From Fidelibacterota bacterium (GTDB lineage: Bacteria; Fidelibacterota; UBA8477; JABMPR01), in NCBI GenBank assembly GCA_024278595.1, contig JAJRSW010000039.1, positions 1-64,000 of the forward strand: a stretch of DNA of 64,000 nucleotides, in the 5' to 3' direction. Shown here piece by piece: positions 20,695-29,275 of this stretch (positions are counted from its first letter, which is position 1; every line of letters starts with the position of its first letter). The position numbers and the translations under genes are program-made. The notes beneath the pieces are model-generated. The model did not search any database, was not told the origin of the DNA, and worked only from the letters and a program-made list of their open reading frames with translations.

Positions 20695-21882
20695 ATGACA
20701 TTTGCCAAAAGAATCAACGCCTTACAACCCTCAGCCACTATGGCTGTGATCGAAGCTGCCGCTATTCTGCGCGAGCAGGGTGTGGACGTTATTTCCTTCG
20801 GTGCCGGGGAGCCAGATTTTGATACACCGGAGCACATTGTTGCCTCCGCGAATGCAGCTCTTGCCGCAGGAAAAACCCGCTATACACCTGGATCAGGAAC
20901 GGGAACTTTAAAACAGGTCATTGCTAAAAAATTAAAAGCGGACAATTCCCTCAACTATGAGAGTAATCAGATCGTGGTCTCAAATGGCGGGAAACATTCC
21001 TTATTCAATATCATGATGACCCTCTTTGAAGAGGGGGATGAGGTTATTCTCCTGACACCGTATTGGGTAACCTACCCCGAAGTTGTTAAGCTTAGTGGGG
21101 CGGAACCGGTTTATGTTGAAACCCATGAAGATGATGGTTTTCAGATCACGCGTGAACAGCTCCTGAACGGAGTAACCGAGCAGACCCGGGGAATGATCAT
21201 CAATACCCCCTCAAATCCCAGTGGTGCCGTGCTCAACAGAGCCAGTTTACAGGCCATCGTTGATGTGGCCATCGAGCATGATCTGTGGATCATCAGTGAC
21301 GAATGTTATGAGGCCCTGGTCTATGATGGGGAACATCTCAGTCTGGCCGGGTTTGAAGGTGCGTATGAAAGAACTATCACCGTTCAGACCATGTCCAAGG
21401 CCTTTGCAATGACCGGGTGGCGGATTGGGTATGCTGCTTGTGTTCCTGAGCTGGCCAGTGCCATGGGTAAATTTCAAGGGCAGGCGACGGGTTGTCCCAA
21501 CTCTATCGCACAGTATGCTTCAGAGACAGCCCTGACTGATGAACCTGTCTTTCTTGATGACTGGCGTGCACAATTCGTAGCACGTCGTAACTATATGGTT
21601 AAGGCTTTGAATGATATGCCTGGTATGACCTGTCTCATGCCTGAAGGGGCTTTCTACGCCTTCCCGAAGGTCTCTGACCTGTTTGGGAAACGAGCAGACG
21701 ATGTTGTCATTAATAATGACATGGACCTGACAAAATATTTATTGGATGTTGCCCACATTACTGTGGTTCCAGGCTCAGCTTTTGGTGCCTCAGAACATAT
21801 TAGATTGTCCTATGCAACATCTTTGGACGCGATCAAAACCGGTCTGGACAGATTTGCCAGTGCCGTTGCTAAATTGACTTAA
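20695..21882 (+). CDS. Class I pyridoxal-phosphate aspartate aminotransferase
   Basis: A 395-aa fold-type I aminotransferase of the Thermus/Bacillus AspB-like subgroup. Visible motifs are [40 protein letters not shown] (substrate/PLP contact), [12 protein letters not shown], the Schiff-base Lys in [15 protein letters not shown], and a C-terminal Arg in EHIRLSYAT. It transfers amino groups between aspartate and 2-oxoglutarate; related members also act on other substrates. The ATG at 20695 has AGGAAA upstream; the longer frame from 20635 adds unconserved residues. Confidence 0.9.
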   Translation: MTFAKRINALQPSATMAVIEAAAILREQGVDVISFGAGEPDFDTPEHIVASANAALAAGKTRYTPGSGTGTLKQVIAKKLKADNSLNYESNQIVVSNGGKHSLFNIMMTLFEEGDEVILLTPYWVTYPEVVKLSGAEPVYVETHEDDGFQITREQLLNGVTEQTRGMIINTPSNPSGAVLNRASLQAIVDVAIEHDLWIISDECYEALVYDGEHLSLAGFEGAYERTITVQTMSKAFAMTGWRIGYAACVPELASAMGKFQGQATGCPNSIAQYASETALTDEPVFLDDWRAQFVARRNYMVKALNDMPGMTCLMPEGAFYAFPKVSDLFGKRADDVVINNDMDLTKYLLDVAHITVVPGSAFGASEHIRLSYATSLDAIKTGLDRFASAVAKLT

Positions 21883-21901
21883 TGAAGGGAGTTATGATAA
21901 A

Positions 21902-22111
21902 ATGAAATCAGGAATCCATCCTAAATATGAATTGAATAAGGTGGCCTGCGCCTGTGGGAATAGTTTTGAAACATTCACCACTGTTGGTGAATTGCATCTT
22001 GAGATCTGCAATGAGTGTCATCCATATTTTACCGGAAAACAGAAATTGCTCGATACGGCTGGTCGTATTGACAAGTTCCGTAAGAAATACGGCACAGCTA
22101 AAGCTAAATAG
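21902..22111 (+). CDS. rpmE: 50S ribosomal protein L31, zinc-binding type
   Basis: A 69-aa ribosomal protein. Cysteines in ACACGN and [12 protein letters not shown] form the zinc site of the C+ L31 form, usually made when zinc is sufficient. [11 protein letters not shown] is the conserved N-terminus, and the tail is basic ([13 protein letters not shown]). It begins an rpmE-DUF1385-prfA run, a gene order seen in many bacteria. Confidence 0.95.
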   Translation: MKSGIHPKYELNKVACACGNSFETFTTVGELHLEICNECHPYFTGKQKLLDTAGRIDKFRKKYGTAKAK

Positions 22112-22132
22112 ATCATCACTAAAGTTGATTTG

Positions 22133-23125
22133 ATGCCAAAGCGCAAGTTTCGCATACTGCTTCAGGCATTTCTCGCGGCCCAGCAAACGATCCTGGTTGG
22201 TGGCCAAGCCATCATCGAAGGGGTCATGATGCGGGTGCCGGGAGCTTATGCTATTGCAGTTAGAAATCCCCAAGGTGAGATCATTACGCGTCGGACTGAG
22301 TTCACCTCACTGACTGAAAAGTATGCTCTGCTGAAAAAACCAGTTATTCGGGGCATGATCGCATTGTTCGAGTCCATGAAAATGGGTGTGGGCACGCTCA
22401 ATCAGTCTGCCGAGATTGCCTATGAAGAAGAGACCGATAAAGAAATGAGCTTTAAGGATAAGGCGCTTTCTTTCCTGGGGACCATTTTGGCCCTGGGAAT
22501 CGGTTTGGGTCTGTTCTTTGTCACCCCTCTGTTCATCACAGGAAATCTGTTACACTTGTCTGAGACCGCTTTTACTTTTAATATCGTTTCAGGTGTCATC
22601 CGGATTGCACTGTTCCTGGCTTATTTGTGGGGCATTTCGCTCATGGATGATGTGAAGCGCCTTTTTCAGTATCATGGGGCTGAGCACAAAACCGTTTACA
22701 CCTTCGAAGCTGGAAAACAGCTTGACCTGGACTCGGCCAGACCCTTTCAGACCCAGCACCCCCGCTGCGGTACCAGTTTCATTTTCATTGTACTTTTAGC
22801 CTCAATAATCATGTTTGCCCTCATTGATAGTGTGGTAAAGTTGTTTGTGGGTGAGATGAATTTACAGATCCGGTTACTAACCCACCTGCCGCTGATCCCT
22901 CTGGTGGCCGGAGTCTCCTACGAAGTCCTGAAACTTACAGCTAAATATCGCCATATCGCCTGGGTTCGTGCTCTGGCCGCTCCAGGAATCTGGCTCCAGA
23001 ATATTACTACCCGTGAGCCAGATGATGACCAGCTCACAGTTGCTCTGGAATCCTTGAAATTTGCCTTTGGCGAAGACCTGGAAAAATATCAGGGTCAAAC
23101 CTATGTTGCTGAAGCTATCGACTAA
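22133..23125 (+). CDS. DUF1385 (YqhQ-like) membrane protein
   Basis: A 330-aa integral membrane protein of the DUF1385 family. The N-terminal signature GGQAIIEGVMMRVPGAYAIA is followed by transmembrane segments near residues 115-137, 150-172, 222-242 and 253-272. The conserved YHGAEHKTVYTFE with its His/Glu cluster, and HPRCGTSF, suggest a metal site. Function is unknown although the family is widespread next to prfA. The ATG at 22133 is preferred to a TTG one codon earlier. The stop overlaps prfA (TAATG). Confidence 0.88.
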   Translation: MPKRKFRILLQAFLAAQQTILVGGQAIIEGVMMRVPGAYAIAVRNPQGEIITRRTEFTSLTEKYALLKKPVIRGMIALFESMKMGVGTLNQSAEIAYEEETDKEMSFKDKALSFLGTILALGIGLGLFFVTPLFITGNLLHLSETAFTFNIVSGVIRIALFLAYLWGISLMDDVKRLFQYHGAEHKTVYTFEAGKQLDLDSARPFQTQHPRCGTSFIFIVLLASIIMFALIDSVVKLFVGEMNLQIRLLTHLPLIPLVAGVSYEVLKLTAKYRHIAWVRALAAPGIWLQNITTREPDDDQLTVALESLKFAFGEDLEKYQGQTYVAEAID

Positions 23126-24189
23126 TGCTGCTCGATAAACTTCCGGCATTACAGGAAAAATACACCGAACTGGAAACTCAGTTGTCTGACCCTGAGCTCA
23201 TGGCCAACAATCGTAAATATGCGCAAGTGGCCCGCGAACACAATGAACTCTCCAGTGTATTGGAAGCTTTTAAACGTTACGAACTTCTGGTTGAAAATAT
23301 TGAAGAAGATGAATCCATTCTCCGTGGTGATGACGATGAGCTGAAAGAGATCGTTAAGGAAGAACTGGATGGACTGTTTGAAGATCAGGTAAAGCTGGAA
23401 GACGAGCTGAAAATATTGCTGATCCCTTCTGATCCGGCTGACAACGGTGCCGCCATCCTGGAGATTAGAGCCGGTGCCGGTGGAGATGAGGCAGCCTTGT
23501 TTGCCTCAGACCTCATGCGCATGTATTTACGCTACGCTGAGAATAAAGGTTGGAAGCACGAATTCATAACACTTAACGAGATTGGTGTCGGCGGGACGAA
23601 AGAAGCCATTATTCAGATCACCGGTAATCTGGCCTACGGTACCTTGAAATTTGAGAGTGGCGTCCATCGTGTTCAGCGGGTTCCCCAAACAGAATCCAGT
23701 GGACGGATTCATACTTCGGCCGCCACAGTGGCTGTTTTGCCTGAGGCAGAAGAAGTAGATGTTGAGATCAATACCAGCGATCTGAGGATTGATACCTTCC
23801 GGGCCAGCGGAGCAGGTGGTCAGCATGTCAATAAAACAGAATCAGCCATTCGTATCACTCATCTGCCCACGGGTATGGTTGTTTCCTGTCAGGATGAATC
23901 ATCCCAGCATAAGAATAAAGATAAAGCCATGAAGGTCTTGCGAGCCAGAATGCTGGCTAATGAACGGGAGAAGCAGAACAGCAAAGTGGCTGCCATGCGA
24001 AAGACCCTGGTCTCCAGCGGCGACCGCAGTGCCAAGATCCGTACCTATAATTATCCCCAGGGACGGGTAACAGACCATCGCATAAATTTGACCCTTTATC
24101 GCCTGGAAGAGATCACCAACGGAGATCTTTCGGAACTCCATGATAAACTTTTGGCCGCTGAGATGATCAACCGACTGGAGTCACTTTGA
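23125..24189 (+). CDS. prfA: Peptide chain release factor 1
   Basis: A 354-aa class I release factor recognising UAA and UAG. The catalytic GGQ is in GAGGQHVNKTESAIR at about residue 230. The N-terminal coiled coil, the PCRF domain (EIRAGAGGDEAALFASDL) and the C-terminal YNYPQGRVTDHRI are normal. The region RVPQTESSGRIHTSAATVA contains a PxT-type anticodon-like motif (PQT), as in RF1. Its ATG overlaps the upstream stop, and its TGA overlaps a possible TTG start of the next gene. Confidence 0.97.
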   Translation: MLLDKLPALQEKYTELETQLSDPELMANNRKYAQVAREHNELSSVLEAFKRYELLVENIEEDESILRGDDDELKEIVKEELDGLFEDQVKLEDELKILLIPSDPADNGAAILEIRAGAGGDEAALFASDLMRMYLRYAENKGWKHEFITLNEIGVGGTKEAIIQITGNLAYGTLKFESGVHRVQRVPQTESSGRIHTSAATVAVLPEAEEVDVEINTSDLRIDTFRASGAGGQHVNKTESAIRITHLPTGMVVSCQDESSQHKNKDKAMKVLRARMLANEREKQNSKVAAMRKTLVSSGDRSAKIRTYNYPQGRVTDHRINLTLYRLEEITNGDLSELHDKLLAAEMINRLESL

Positions 24190-24608
24190 GCACAGGATCC
24201 ACTCGTTCCATGCGTACCTGGCGCAAATATCATCGTTATATATTTGGGTACAGTAAATGGATCAGTCTGGTTTCGGTGGTCTTGCTTATTACAATTTCAA
24301 TTACTGGTATCCTGCTAATTCATCAGGATGATCTGCGCGTCATTCAGACCGAGCGGGTACCGCTGAATTTATTACCGGATCATTATGAAGATCGGCTGGA
24401 ACATACGCGTCAAAAGCAGGGTACAACAGAAATATATGCGGCCGAACAGAGTGTCCCCTTGCGCTGGGTCATCCTGGATCTGCATACAGGGGATTTTTTT
24501 GGTAAATACGGGTTTCTGCTCTATGACGTACTGTCAGTCATGGCAATCGTTCTAGGAACAACCGGAATTTATATGTATTTCAAAATCAGGAAGAACAACG
24601 TTTTTTAA
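24186..24608 (+). CDS. PepSY-associated transmembrane protein
   Basis: A 140-aa (or 132-aa) inner-membrane protein with two helices, about 24-44 and 114-132, and a soluble loop between them. KYHRYIFGYSKWISL followed by a hydrophobic segment ending TGILLIHQDD is typical of PepSY-associated TM proteins, often near iron or redox genes. Start may be TTG 24186, coupled to prfA, or ATG 24210 (MRTWRKYHRY). No catalytic motif is visible; function unknown. Confidence 0.7.
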   Translation: MSTGSTRSMRTWRKYHRYIFGYSKWISLVSVVLLITISITGILLIHQDDLRVIQTERVPLNLLPDHYEDRLEHTRQKQGTTEIYAAEQSVPLRWVILDLHTGDFFGKYGFLLYDVLSVMAIVLGTTGIYMYFKIRKNNVF

Positions 24609-24621
24609 AAAGGAGAGCACC

Positions 24622-25119
24622 ATGTTCAAACAAACAATTATGTTGATCGTTATTGTGGCAAGTCTGGGAATGTTTTCATGTAGTTCGGATACTGCAGCAG
24701 TTACAGGTGAGGCGTATGGACAGGAATTGACCCTGGCTGAGGCCATCCCCGTAAGTGATATTTTTGCAAAAGCGAACGATTTGAACGGTCAGGTGGTTCG
24801 CGTATCTGGTACAGTCAGTGATCTTTGTAAACACAAGGGGTGTTGGATGCAGGTGAGTGATGGTGATCAGGTAATGACCGTCCGCTTTAAAGATGAAGCC
24901 TTTACGCTGCCTGCTGATGCTGCTGGTCGTCGGGTAGATTTTGAAGGTCTGCTCATCGCAGAAAAGATCAAAAAAGACTCTGGCTTGAACAGTGGCTGCG
25001 CCGAAGGTGGTCAGCACAGCGGTGATGCCGCCTGTGAAAGTATGCGTGCCGAAAAGACAGCTCAAAAAGCGACTGATATGCGTTATACCATGGTCTCAAC
25101 GGGCCTGATCCTACTGTAG
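24622..25119 (+). CDS. DUF4920-like lipoprotein
   Basis: A 165-aa protein with a lipoprotein signal (lipobox MFSC). The core resembles DUF4920: VRVSGTVSDLCKHKGCWMQVSDG, a conserved Cys pair in an OB-like fold, then MTVRFKDEAFTLP. Extra cysteines occur in a His- and Gly-containing insert (SGCAEGGQHSGDAACES), suggesting metal or thiol chemistry in the periplasm. AGGAGA at 24611 supports the ATG at 24622. Function unknown; it precedes the sigma factor but is separated from it by a repeat. Confidence 0.78.
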   Translation: MFKQTIMLIVIVASLGMFSCSSDTAAVTGEAYGQELTLAEAIPVSDIFAKANDLNGQVVRVSGTVSDLCKHKGCWMQVSDGDQVMTVRFKDEAFTLPADAAGRRVDFEGLLIAEKIKKDSGLNSGCAEGGQHSGDAACESMRAEKTAQKATDMRYTMVSTGLILL

Positions 25120-25128
25120 TTGAATGTT

Positions 25129-25205
25129 TAGCCACAAAGACTTTAAGACACGAAGGGCCACAAAATATTTTGTGGGTTATAGTGAGCGTTGTGACTTCGT
25201 GGCAA
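25129..25205. repeat. AGCCAC-type inverted repeat element with internal palindrome
   Basis: Left arm TAGCCACAAAGA begins at 25129. The right arm GACTTCGTGGCAA ends at 25205 and reads TTGCCACGAAG on the other strand. Inside, 25158-25175 is a perfect 18-base palindrome, CCACAAAATATTTTGTGG. Related elements are at 63191-63267 and, more degenerate, at 58945-59041. Confidence 0.65.
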
Positions 25206-25235
25206 AAAAAATGTACTGTAACGTCTGAATAGGAA

Positions 25236-25847
25236 TTGCATCCAATCAAACGCGAGTTGACAAGTGAAGAGACGCCGGAGCTGATCCAGGCTGCCCGAGA
25301 GGGAGACCAGAAAGCACAGTCACAATTAGTGACCATGTACTCTGCTCGACTTTATAATTTGGGTTTGCGAATGCTGCGTAATAACGAGGACGCTGAAGAC
25401 ATGCTTCAGGAGACCTTTATTACGGCCTTTCAAAAGATCGATCGGTTCAAAGGTAAATCCAGTTTTTATACCTGGGTCTACCGGATTGGTGTGAATACCG
25501 CTCTCGGCAAATTGCGAAAGCAATCCAGGATGAAGATCTCCTATTCCATCCAGGAGCCTGATTTCGAAAATCTCCATGGTCTGGATATTTCAGACTGGCC
25601 GGAGTATATTGAGACCAAGGTTACGGATGAGGAGTTCAGGATCGCCCTGAAAGTCGCCTTGGATGATCTGGATGAGAAATATCGTTCGGTTTTTGTCCTG
25701 CGTGACCTGGAAGGTCTATCAACGGCTAAAACAGCCGGGATACTGGAGCTTTCCGAGAGCAATGTGAAGGTGAGACTTATGCGGGCCAGGCTTTTTTTGC
25801 GGGACAGTATGAGTAACTTTCTTAAACGCGAAGGTTGGTTGGTATAG
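25236..25847 (+). CDS. ECF-type RNA polymerase sigma factor
   Basis: A 203-aa sigma-70 family factor with only regions 2 and 4. Region 2: LYNLGLRMLRNNEDAEDMLQ and ETFITAFQKIDRFKGKSSFYTWVYRI. Region 4: LDDLDEKYRSVFVLRDLEG, LSTAKTAGILELSESNVKVR and LMRARLFLRD. Start appears to be TTG 25236 after a TAGGAA stretch. The stop overlaps the GTG of a small Cys-rich gene (TAGTG), the usual arrangement with a cognate anti-sigma factor. Glutaredoxin and groES follow, hinting at a redox or protein-stress regulon. Confidence 0.9.
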   Translation: MHPIKRELTSEETPELIQAAREGDQKAQSQLVTMYSARLYNLGLRMLRNNEDAEDMLQETFITAFQKIDRFKGKSSFYTWVYRIGVNTALGKLRKQSRMKISYSIQEPDFENLHGLDISDWPEYIETKVTDEEFRIALKVALDDLDEKYRSVFVLRDLEGLSTAKTAGILELSESNVKVRLMRARLFLRDSMSNFLKREGWLV

Positions 25848-26098
25848 TGAAACCAAAACATAATGTAGAGCTGCAAAAAAAGATCTGCCTTGATTTTGGT
25901 GCGGATATTGGCTCTGAATTGTGTCAGGAGGTTGGCCAACTCATGGAGGAATGCCCTGAGTGTAAGGTTTACTATGATACCATGCAGCGTTCCGTAAAAT
26001 TATACCGGGTCATTGAGGATGAGTGTGAGCTCCCCAATTCAGTATCCGAACGCCTCTTCAAAGTATTGAAACTGGATAATTTGAAGAAGGATGCATAG
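25847..26098 (+). CDS. Small Cys-rich putative anti-sigma factor
   Basis: An 83-aa soluble protein translated from a GTG overlapping the sigma gene stop. Cysteines occur at ICLDFG, ELCQEV and ECPECK. The spacing resembles the zf-HC2/ZAS anti-sigma finger, whose motif is Hx3CxxC, but the His position is occupied by a non-His residue (LMEECPECK). A helix follows. It could bind the ECF factor and respond to thiol oxidation or metal, but the missing His makes zinc binding uncertain. The call rests mainly on position and Cys pattern. Confidence 0.65.
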   Translation: MKPKHNVELQKKICLDFGADIGSELCQEVGQLMEECPECKVYYDTMQRSVKLYRVIEDECELPNSVSERLFKVLKLDNLKKDA

Positions 26099-26103
26099 AA
26101 ACC

Positions 26104-26358
26104 ATGGCTACGGCTATATTACCAGCTAAAAAGGTGGTTATGTTCACCACTCCAACCTGCTCTCACTGCACCACGGCAAAACGCTATCTGAGAGAGAAGG
26201 GGGTTAAATTCAAGGAAATTGACGTGAGTAGAAATCAAAAAGCTGCTCAGGATATGTTAAGCAAGACCGGCCAGCAGGGGGTTCCCCAATTGTGGATCAA
26301 TAACCGTCCTGTAGTCGGGTTCGATAGGAATAAAATCAATAGTTTACTAGGCTTATAG
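26104..26358 (+). CDS. Glutaredoxin-family thiol oxidoreductase
   Basis: An 84-aa thioredoxin-fold protein. The active site is TPTCSHCTTAKRYL (CxxC), with the cis-proline loop QQGVPQLWINN and GFDRNKI at the C-terminus. Members reduce disulfides or mixed disulfides in the cytoplasm; the CSHC type also occurs in NrdH- and Grx-like proteins. It sits 5 bp after the anti-sigma-like gene and 10 bp before groES, so it is likely one transcript. Confidence 0.88.
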   Translation: MATAILPAKKVVMFTTPTCSHCTTAKRYLREKGVKFKEIDVSRNQKAAQDMLSKTGQQGVPQLWINNRPVVGFDRNKINSLLGL

Positions 26359-26368
26359 GAGAAAAAAA

Positions 26369-26638
26369 ATGAAAATCAAACCTTTAGATGATCGTGTTTT
26401 AGTTGTACCAGCTGATGAGGAAGAGACCACTGCGTCAGGTCTTATCATTCCTGACACAGCCAAAGAGAAACCGCGTCGCGGAACTGTTGCCGCTGTCGGT
26501 AACGATGAAGAACTGCAGGAATTGATCAGTGAGGGTGATGTCATCCTCTATGGAAAATATGCTGGCGATGAGTTGTCCTATGATGGCAATGACTACCTGA
26601 TCCTGAACCGGGGTGACATCCTGGCCAAACTCAGCTAG
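26369..26638 (+). CDS. groES: Co-chaperonin GroES
   Basis: An 89-aa GroES: IKPLDDRVLVVP at the N-terminus, mobile loop EEETTASGLIIPDTAKEKP, a roof turn, and GNDYLILNRGDILAKL at the end. It caps GroEL rings. AGGAG precedes the start. No groEL follows, because a strong terminator closes the transcript; the chaperonin must be encoded elsewhere. Confidence 0.95.
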   Translation: MKIKPLDDRVLVVPADEEETTASGLIIPDTAKEKPRRGTVAAVGNDEELQELISEGDVILYGKYAGDELSYDGNDYLILNRGDILAKLS

Positions 26639-26985
26639 CTATGTCTATATGGTAACCCACTACTTATCGTGGGTTGCCAGATGTGTTGGGAGTATACAAC
26701 CGGTTTAACGGTTTATTTCTTAAATAGGGAGTCTTCGGGCTCCCTATTTTTTATTCTCAGCTGACCCTGAGAATAACCACCGCGAAATCTCGCACTTTCG
26801 TGGGGACTAAAACGACCTACCCGGAAATTGCTCATAGGGTGAAGACGGTTTTTTTGTTTCAACACCACCGCCAGAACCTCAGGAAGCACCCCTGGCTACA
26901 GTGCCTTTACAGGTATAAAAATCTCAATAAAACGCAATATTATAATGTTGCTTGCAAATATTACGGAAAAAATTATACTGGAGCT
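26639..26985. other. Non-coding region between groES and the four-gene operon
   Basis: Holds a hairpin just after groES (AACCCAC 26654-26660, GTGGGTT 26669-26675), the terminator at 26722-26753, and about 230 bases upstream of the ATPase gene. That part contains a small dyad, CGAAATCTCGCACTTTCG, near 26783, and an AT-rich stretch with TATAAT at 26941-26946 that could be a -10 element; no convincing -35 was found at standard spacing. A frame open from 26800 has no family similarity before 26986. Confidence 0.5.
26722..26753 (+). terminator. Strong intrinsic terminator after groES
   Basis: A 10-bp perfect stem, AAATAGGGAG (26722-26731) and CTCCCTATTT (26740-26749), around a TCTTCGGG loop, followed by TTTATT. 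The stem and T-rich tail make this the clearest intrinsic terminator in the window. It separates the sigma-groES transcript from the next operon. Confidence 0.9.
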
Positions 26986-28164
26986 ATGAAACCAGTCTAT
27001 CAACGTAGTTACACACCAGAAATTTTAAGATTATGCGCTTGTTTTCCTGTTGTTGGAATAATTGGAGCGCGTCAGGTTGGAAAAACCACACTTTGCCGAA
27101 TAATCCAGGAGTTGACCGGCAAAGAGACTCAATACCTTGATCTGGAACTGAATTCTGATTTAAACAAACTGGAAAATGCCGAGCTATACCTAAACCGGTT
27201 CAAGGGGCAGTGTATCATTATCGATGAAGTTCAGCGCAAACCGGAACTCTTTCCCCTGCTGCGAGCTTTGGTGGATCAAACAGGAGACAATTGTCAATTT
27301 ATCGTAACCGGTTCTGCCTCACCTGAGCTACTCCGGCAAAGCACTGAAAGTCTTGCTGGGCGGATTGCCTATGTCGAAATTTCACCCTTTTCACTGATAG
27401 AACTCCCTGCTGGCATTAAACAAGAAACACACTGGTTCAGAGGAGGTTTTCCCAGAGCATTATTAGCACCCGATGATCATTATGCCTTGGAGTGGATTGC
27501 AAATTTTGTAAAGAGCTACCTGGAAAGAGATTTGCGTATGCTGGGATTATCTGCTGAACCACTTTTATTGCGACGATTATGGACAATGCTGGCTCATATA
27601 CACGGTAACCTGCTGAATTATTCAACTTTGGCTTCATCGCTGGGTATTGCTGTGAATACTGTGCGAAAATATATCGATTTATTTGAGCAAGCCTTTCTCA
27701 TTCGAAGACTGACTCCCCTGGTTACCAATCTGAAGAAAAAGTTGGTCAAATCACCAAAAATATACATCAGCGATAGTGGCGTTCTACATCATCTACTCGG
27801 GATAAACTCCAACGATGATTTATTCGGCCATCCCGGATTAGGAAACTCCTGGGAAGGTTATTGTATTTCCCAGGTTTTGAGTGTAGTCGGGAACCAATAT
27901 GAAGCCTCTTTCTTGCGCACCCATGATGGTGCAGAATGTGATTTGGTATTGTCAAGGGGGGGCGAGACCATGCTGGCAATTGAAATCAGGTTTTCGGATT
28001 CACCGACATTATCCAGAGGCAATACGGAAGCTTTTAAAAAAATAAAAGCCAACAAGAATTATGTTATTATACCCGAAGGTGAAGGCTACCCCTTGAATAA
28101 CTCAGTTGATGCAATAAATCTATCTGATTTTATTTTATCCGTAGCAGCAGTCAATAAAGGGTGA
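26986..28164 (+). CDS. DUF4143-type AAA ATPase
   Basis: About 392 aa of the ATPase family with an N-terminal AAA domain and a C-terminal DUF4143 nuclease-like domain. Walker A is GARQVGKTTLCR, Walker B is CIIIDEVQRKPELFPL, sensor-like VTGSASPELL, and a winged-helix part LNYSTLASSLGIAVNTVRKY. The C-terminal domain has the PD-(D/E)xK-like pattern GAECDLVLSRGGETMLAIEIRFS. ATG 26986 with GGAG just upstream is preferred over 26800. It lies 3 bp from the next gene and starts a four-gene operon. Two relatives occur at 35890-37044 and 37674-38216. Biological role of the family is poorly known. Confidence 0.85.
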   Translation: MKPVYQRSYTPEILRLCACFPVVGIIGARQVGKTTLCRIIQELTGKETQYLDLELNSDLNKLENAELYLNRFKGQCIIIDEVQRKPELFPLLRALVDQTGDNCQFIVTGSASPELLRQSTESLAGRIAYVEISPFSLIELPAGIKQETHWFRGGFPRALLAPDDHYALEWIANFVKSYLERDLRMLGLSAEPLLLRRLWTMLAHIHGNLLNYSTLASSLGIAVNTVRKYIDLFEQAFLIRRLTPLVTNLKKKLVKSPKIYISDSGVLHHLLGINSNDDLFGHPGLGNSWEGYCISQVLSVVGNQYEASFLRTHDGAECDLVLSRGGETMLAIEIRFSDSPTLSRGNTEAFKKIKANKNYVIIPEGEGYPLNNSVDAINLSDFILSVAAVNKG

Positions 28165-28167
28165 TGA

Positions 28168-29271
28168 ATGCTGGATACGACACAGCTCCGACAGTTGATA
28201 TTCAAGATCCTGAATTCAGAATTATCCGGCCAGGATATGAATGTTTATATCCGCCATTGTACAGCTTTCGCAACGGCTTATTTGTTTTCTCGGAAAAGTG
28301 CCGGCAACCTTTCTGCGGAATATTTAGAAGCCGGTGAAACAAGATTGCAGCAGTTGGCTATGGATTCCATCGCAGAGCTGTTTGCCAGAGACGAACAGGG
28401 CAGCTTTTACAAACTGAAACACTACTATGAACCGTTGCTGGGAGCGATCAGAGCCAATCCCGACGAAGCCCTGTTCATGACTCGCCGCCTTGTGATTGCC
28501 CATACAAAACAATCCATGGCACGGTTATTCCAAGGTAACGATCCCTCAGGCTACCGGATATACCGCAATCTATCCCTGGTCCACAAGAGAGATCCGAACA
28601 TTAACTCCTGCAAATATGGTGCTGAGACCTATCTGTTTTTGTGGGATCAACCTGGTGAGGCTGTATTCCCAGATGATTTGAACCCCTCTCAACCTGAGAT
28701 TGAGTGGGAAGCTGCCCTGCTCTTGCATGATCAGACACATAGGGGCCTGGATACACTGCCAGCCATTGTCCATGGTTTTCTGAGTGAGTTGAATCAGGAT
28801 CCCGATGTCCGTCACTTTATCTGCCGTAAAGTACTTTACAAAGTATTGAAGGAATCCATGGGATTGATAACGATCCCCATGGAAGAAAGCCATTTTATTG
28901 AAGATGGGGGACACCCCGGTTCTTTTGAGATCACTCAGACAGATCAAAAAGTATATACGGATCGGATTAAAATATTTCTCCGCCAGAATATCCAACAGCG
29001 CTTTGTTGCAAAATCCAAATTGGAAAAAGGGGCTGCTGAAGCGTATACCGGTATCCTTGATCTGTATTTTGAAGATCTCCTCATGGACGGATTTGCCGGG
29101 AAATTACCGGATTATCTGGCTAGATCAGCATTCAGGGACATGCAGCCTGAGCTATGGAAGGTTCATCGGGGCAGACTGGAGTATTTGATCAAAATAGGTC
29201 GGACCCAATTGCAATCCATGTATGAGCATGACTTTCCGAATCAACCCGAAGTGCCAATAGAGGATTCATAG
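28168..29271 (+). CDS. Helical protein of unrecognised family, second gene of the operon
   Basis: A 367-aa soluble protein with no signal peptide, no membrane segment and no recognised family. Predicted by eye as mostly helical, with an acidic loop (FPDDLNPSQPEIEWEAALLL) in the middle. The C-terminal segment WKVHRGRLEYLIKIGRTQLQ is basic and helical. The following gene encodes a zinc finger of the kind found in anti-sigma factors, so a very diverged sigma-like or DNA-binding factor is one possibility, but no sigma region 2 or 4 motif can be pointed to. It has AAAGGG as ribosome binding site and gaps of 3 and 4 bp to its neighbours. Confidence 0.6.
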   Translation: MLDTTQLRQLIFKILNSELSGQDMNVYIRHCTAFATAYLFSRKSAGNLSAEYLEAGETRLQQLAMDSIAELFARDEQGSFYKLKHYYEPLLGAIRANPDEALFMTRRLVIAHTKQSMARLFQGNDPSGYRIYRNLSLVHKRDPNINSCKYGAETYLFLWDQPGEAVFPDDLNPSQPEIEWEAALLLHDQTHRGLDTLPAIVHGFLSELNQDPDVRHFICRKVLYKVLKESMGLITIPMEESHFIEDGGHPGSFEITQTDQKVYTDRIKIFLRQNIQQRFVAKSKLEKGAAEAYTGILDLYFEDLLMDGFAGKLPDYLARSAFRDMQPELWKVHRGRLEYLIKIGRTQLQSMYEHDFPNQPEVPIEDS

Positions 29272-29275
29272 GATT

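Noticed and set aside
26800-26985. 62 extra codons before the first DUF4143 ATPase
   Set aside because: No family similarity; contains the probable promoter region; ATG 26986 starts just before the AAA domain.
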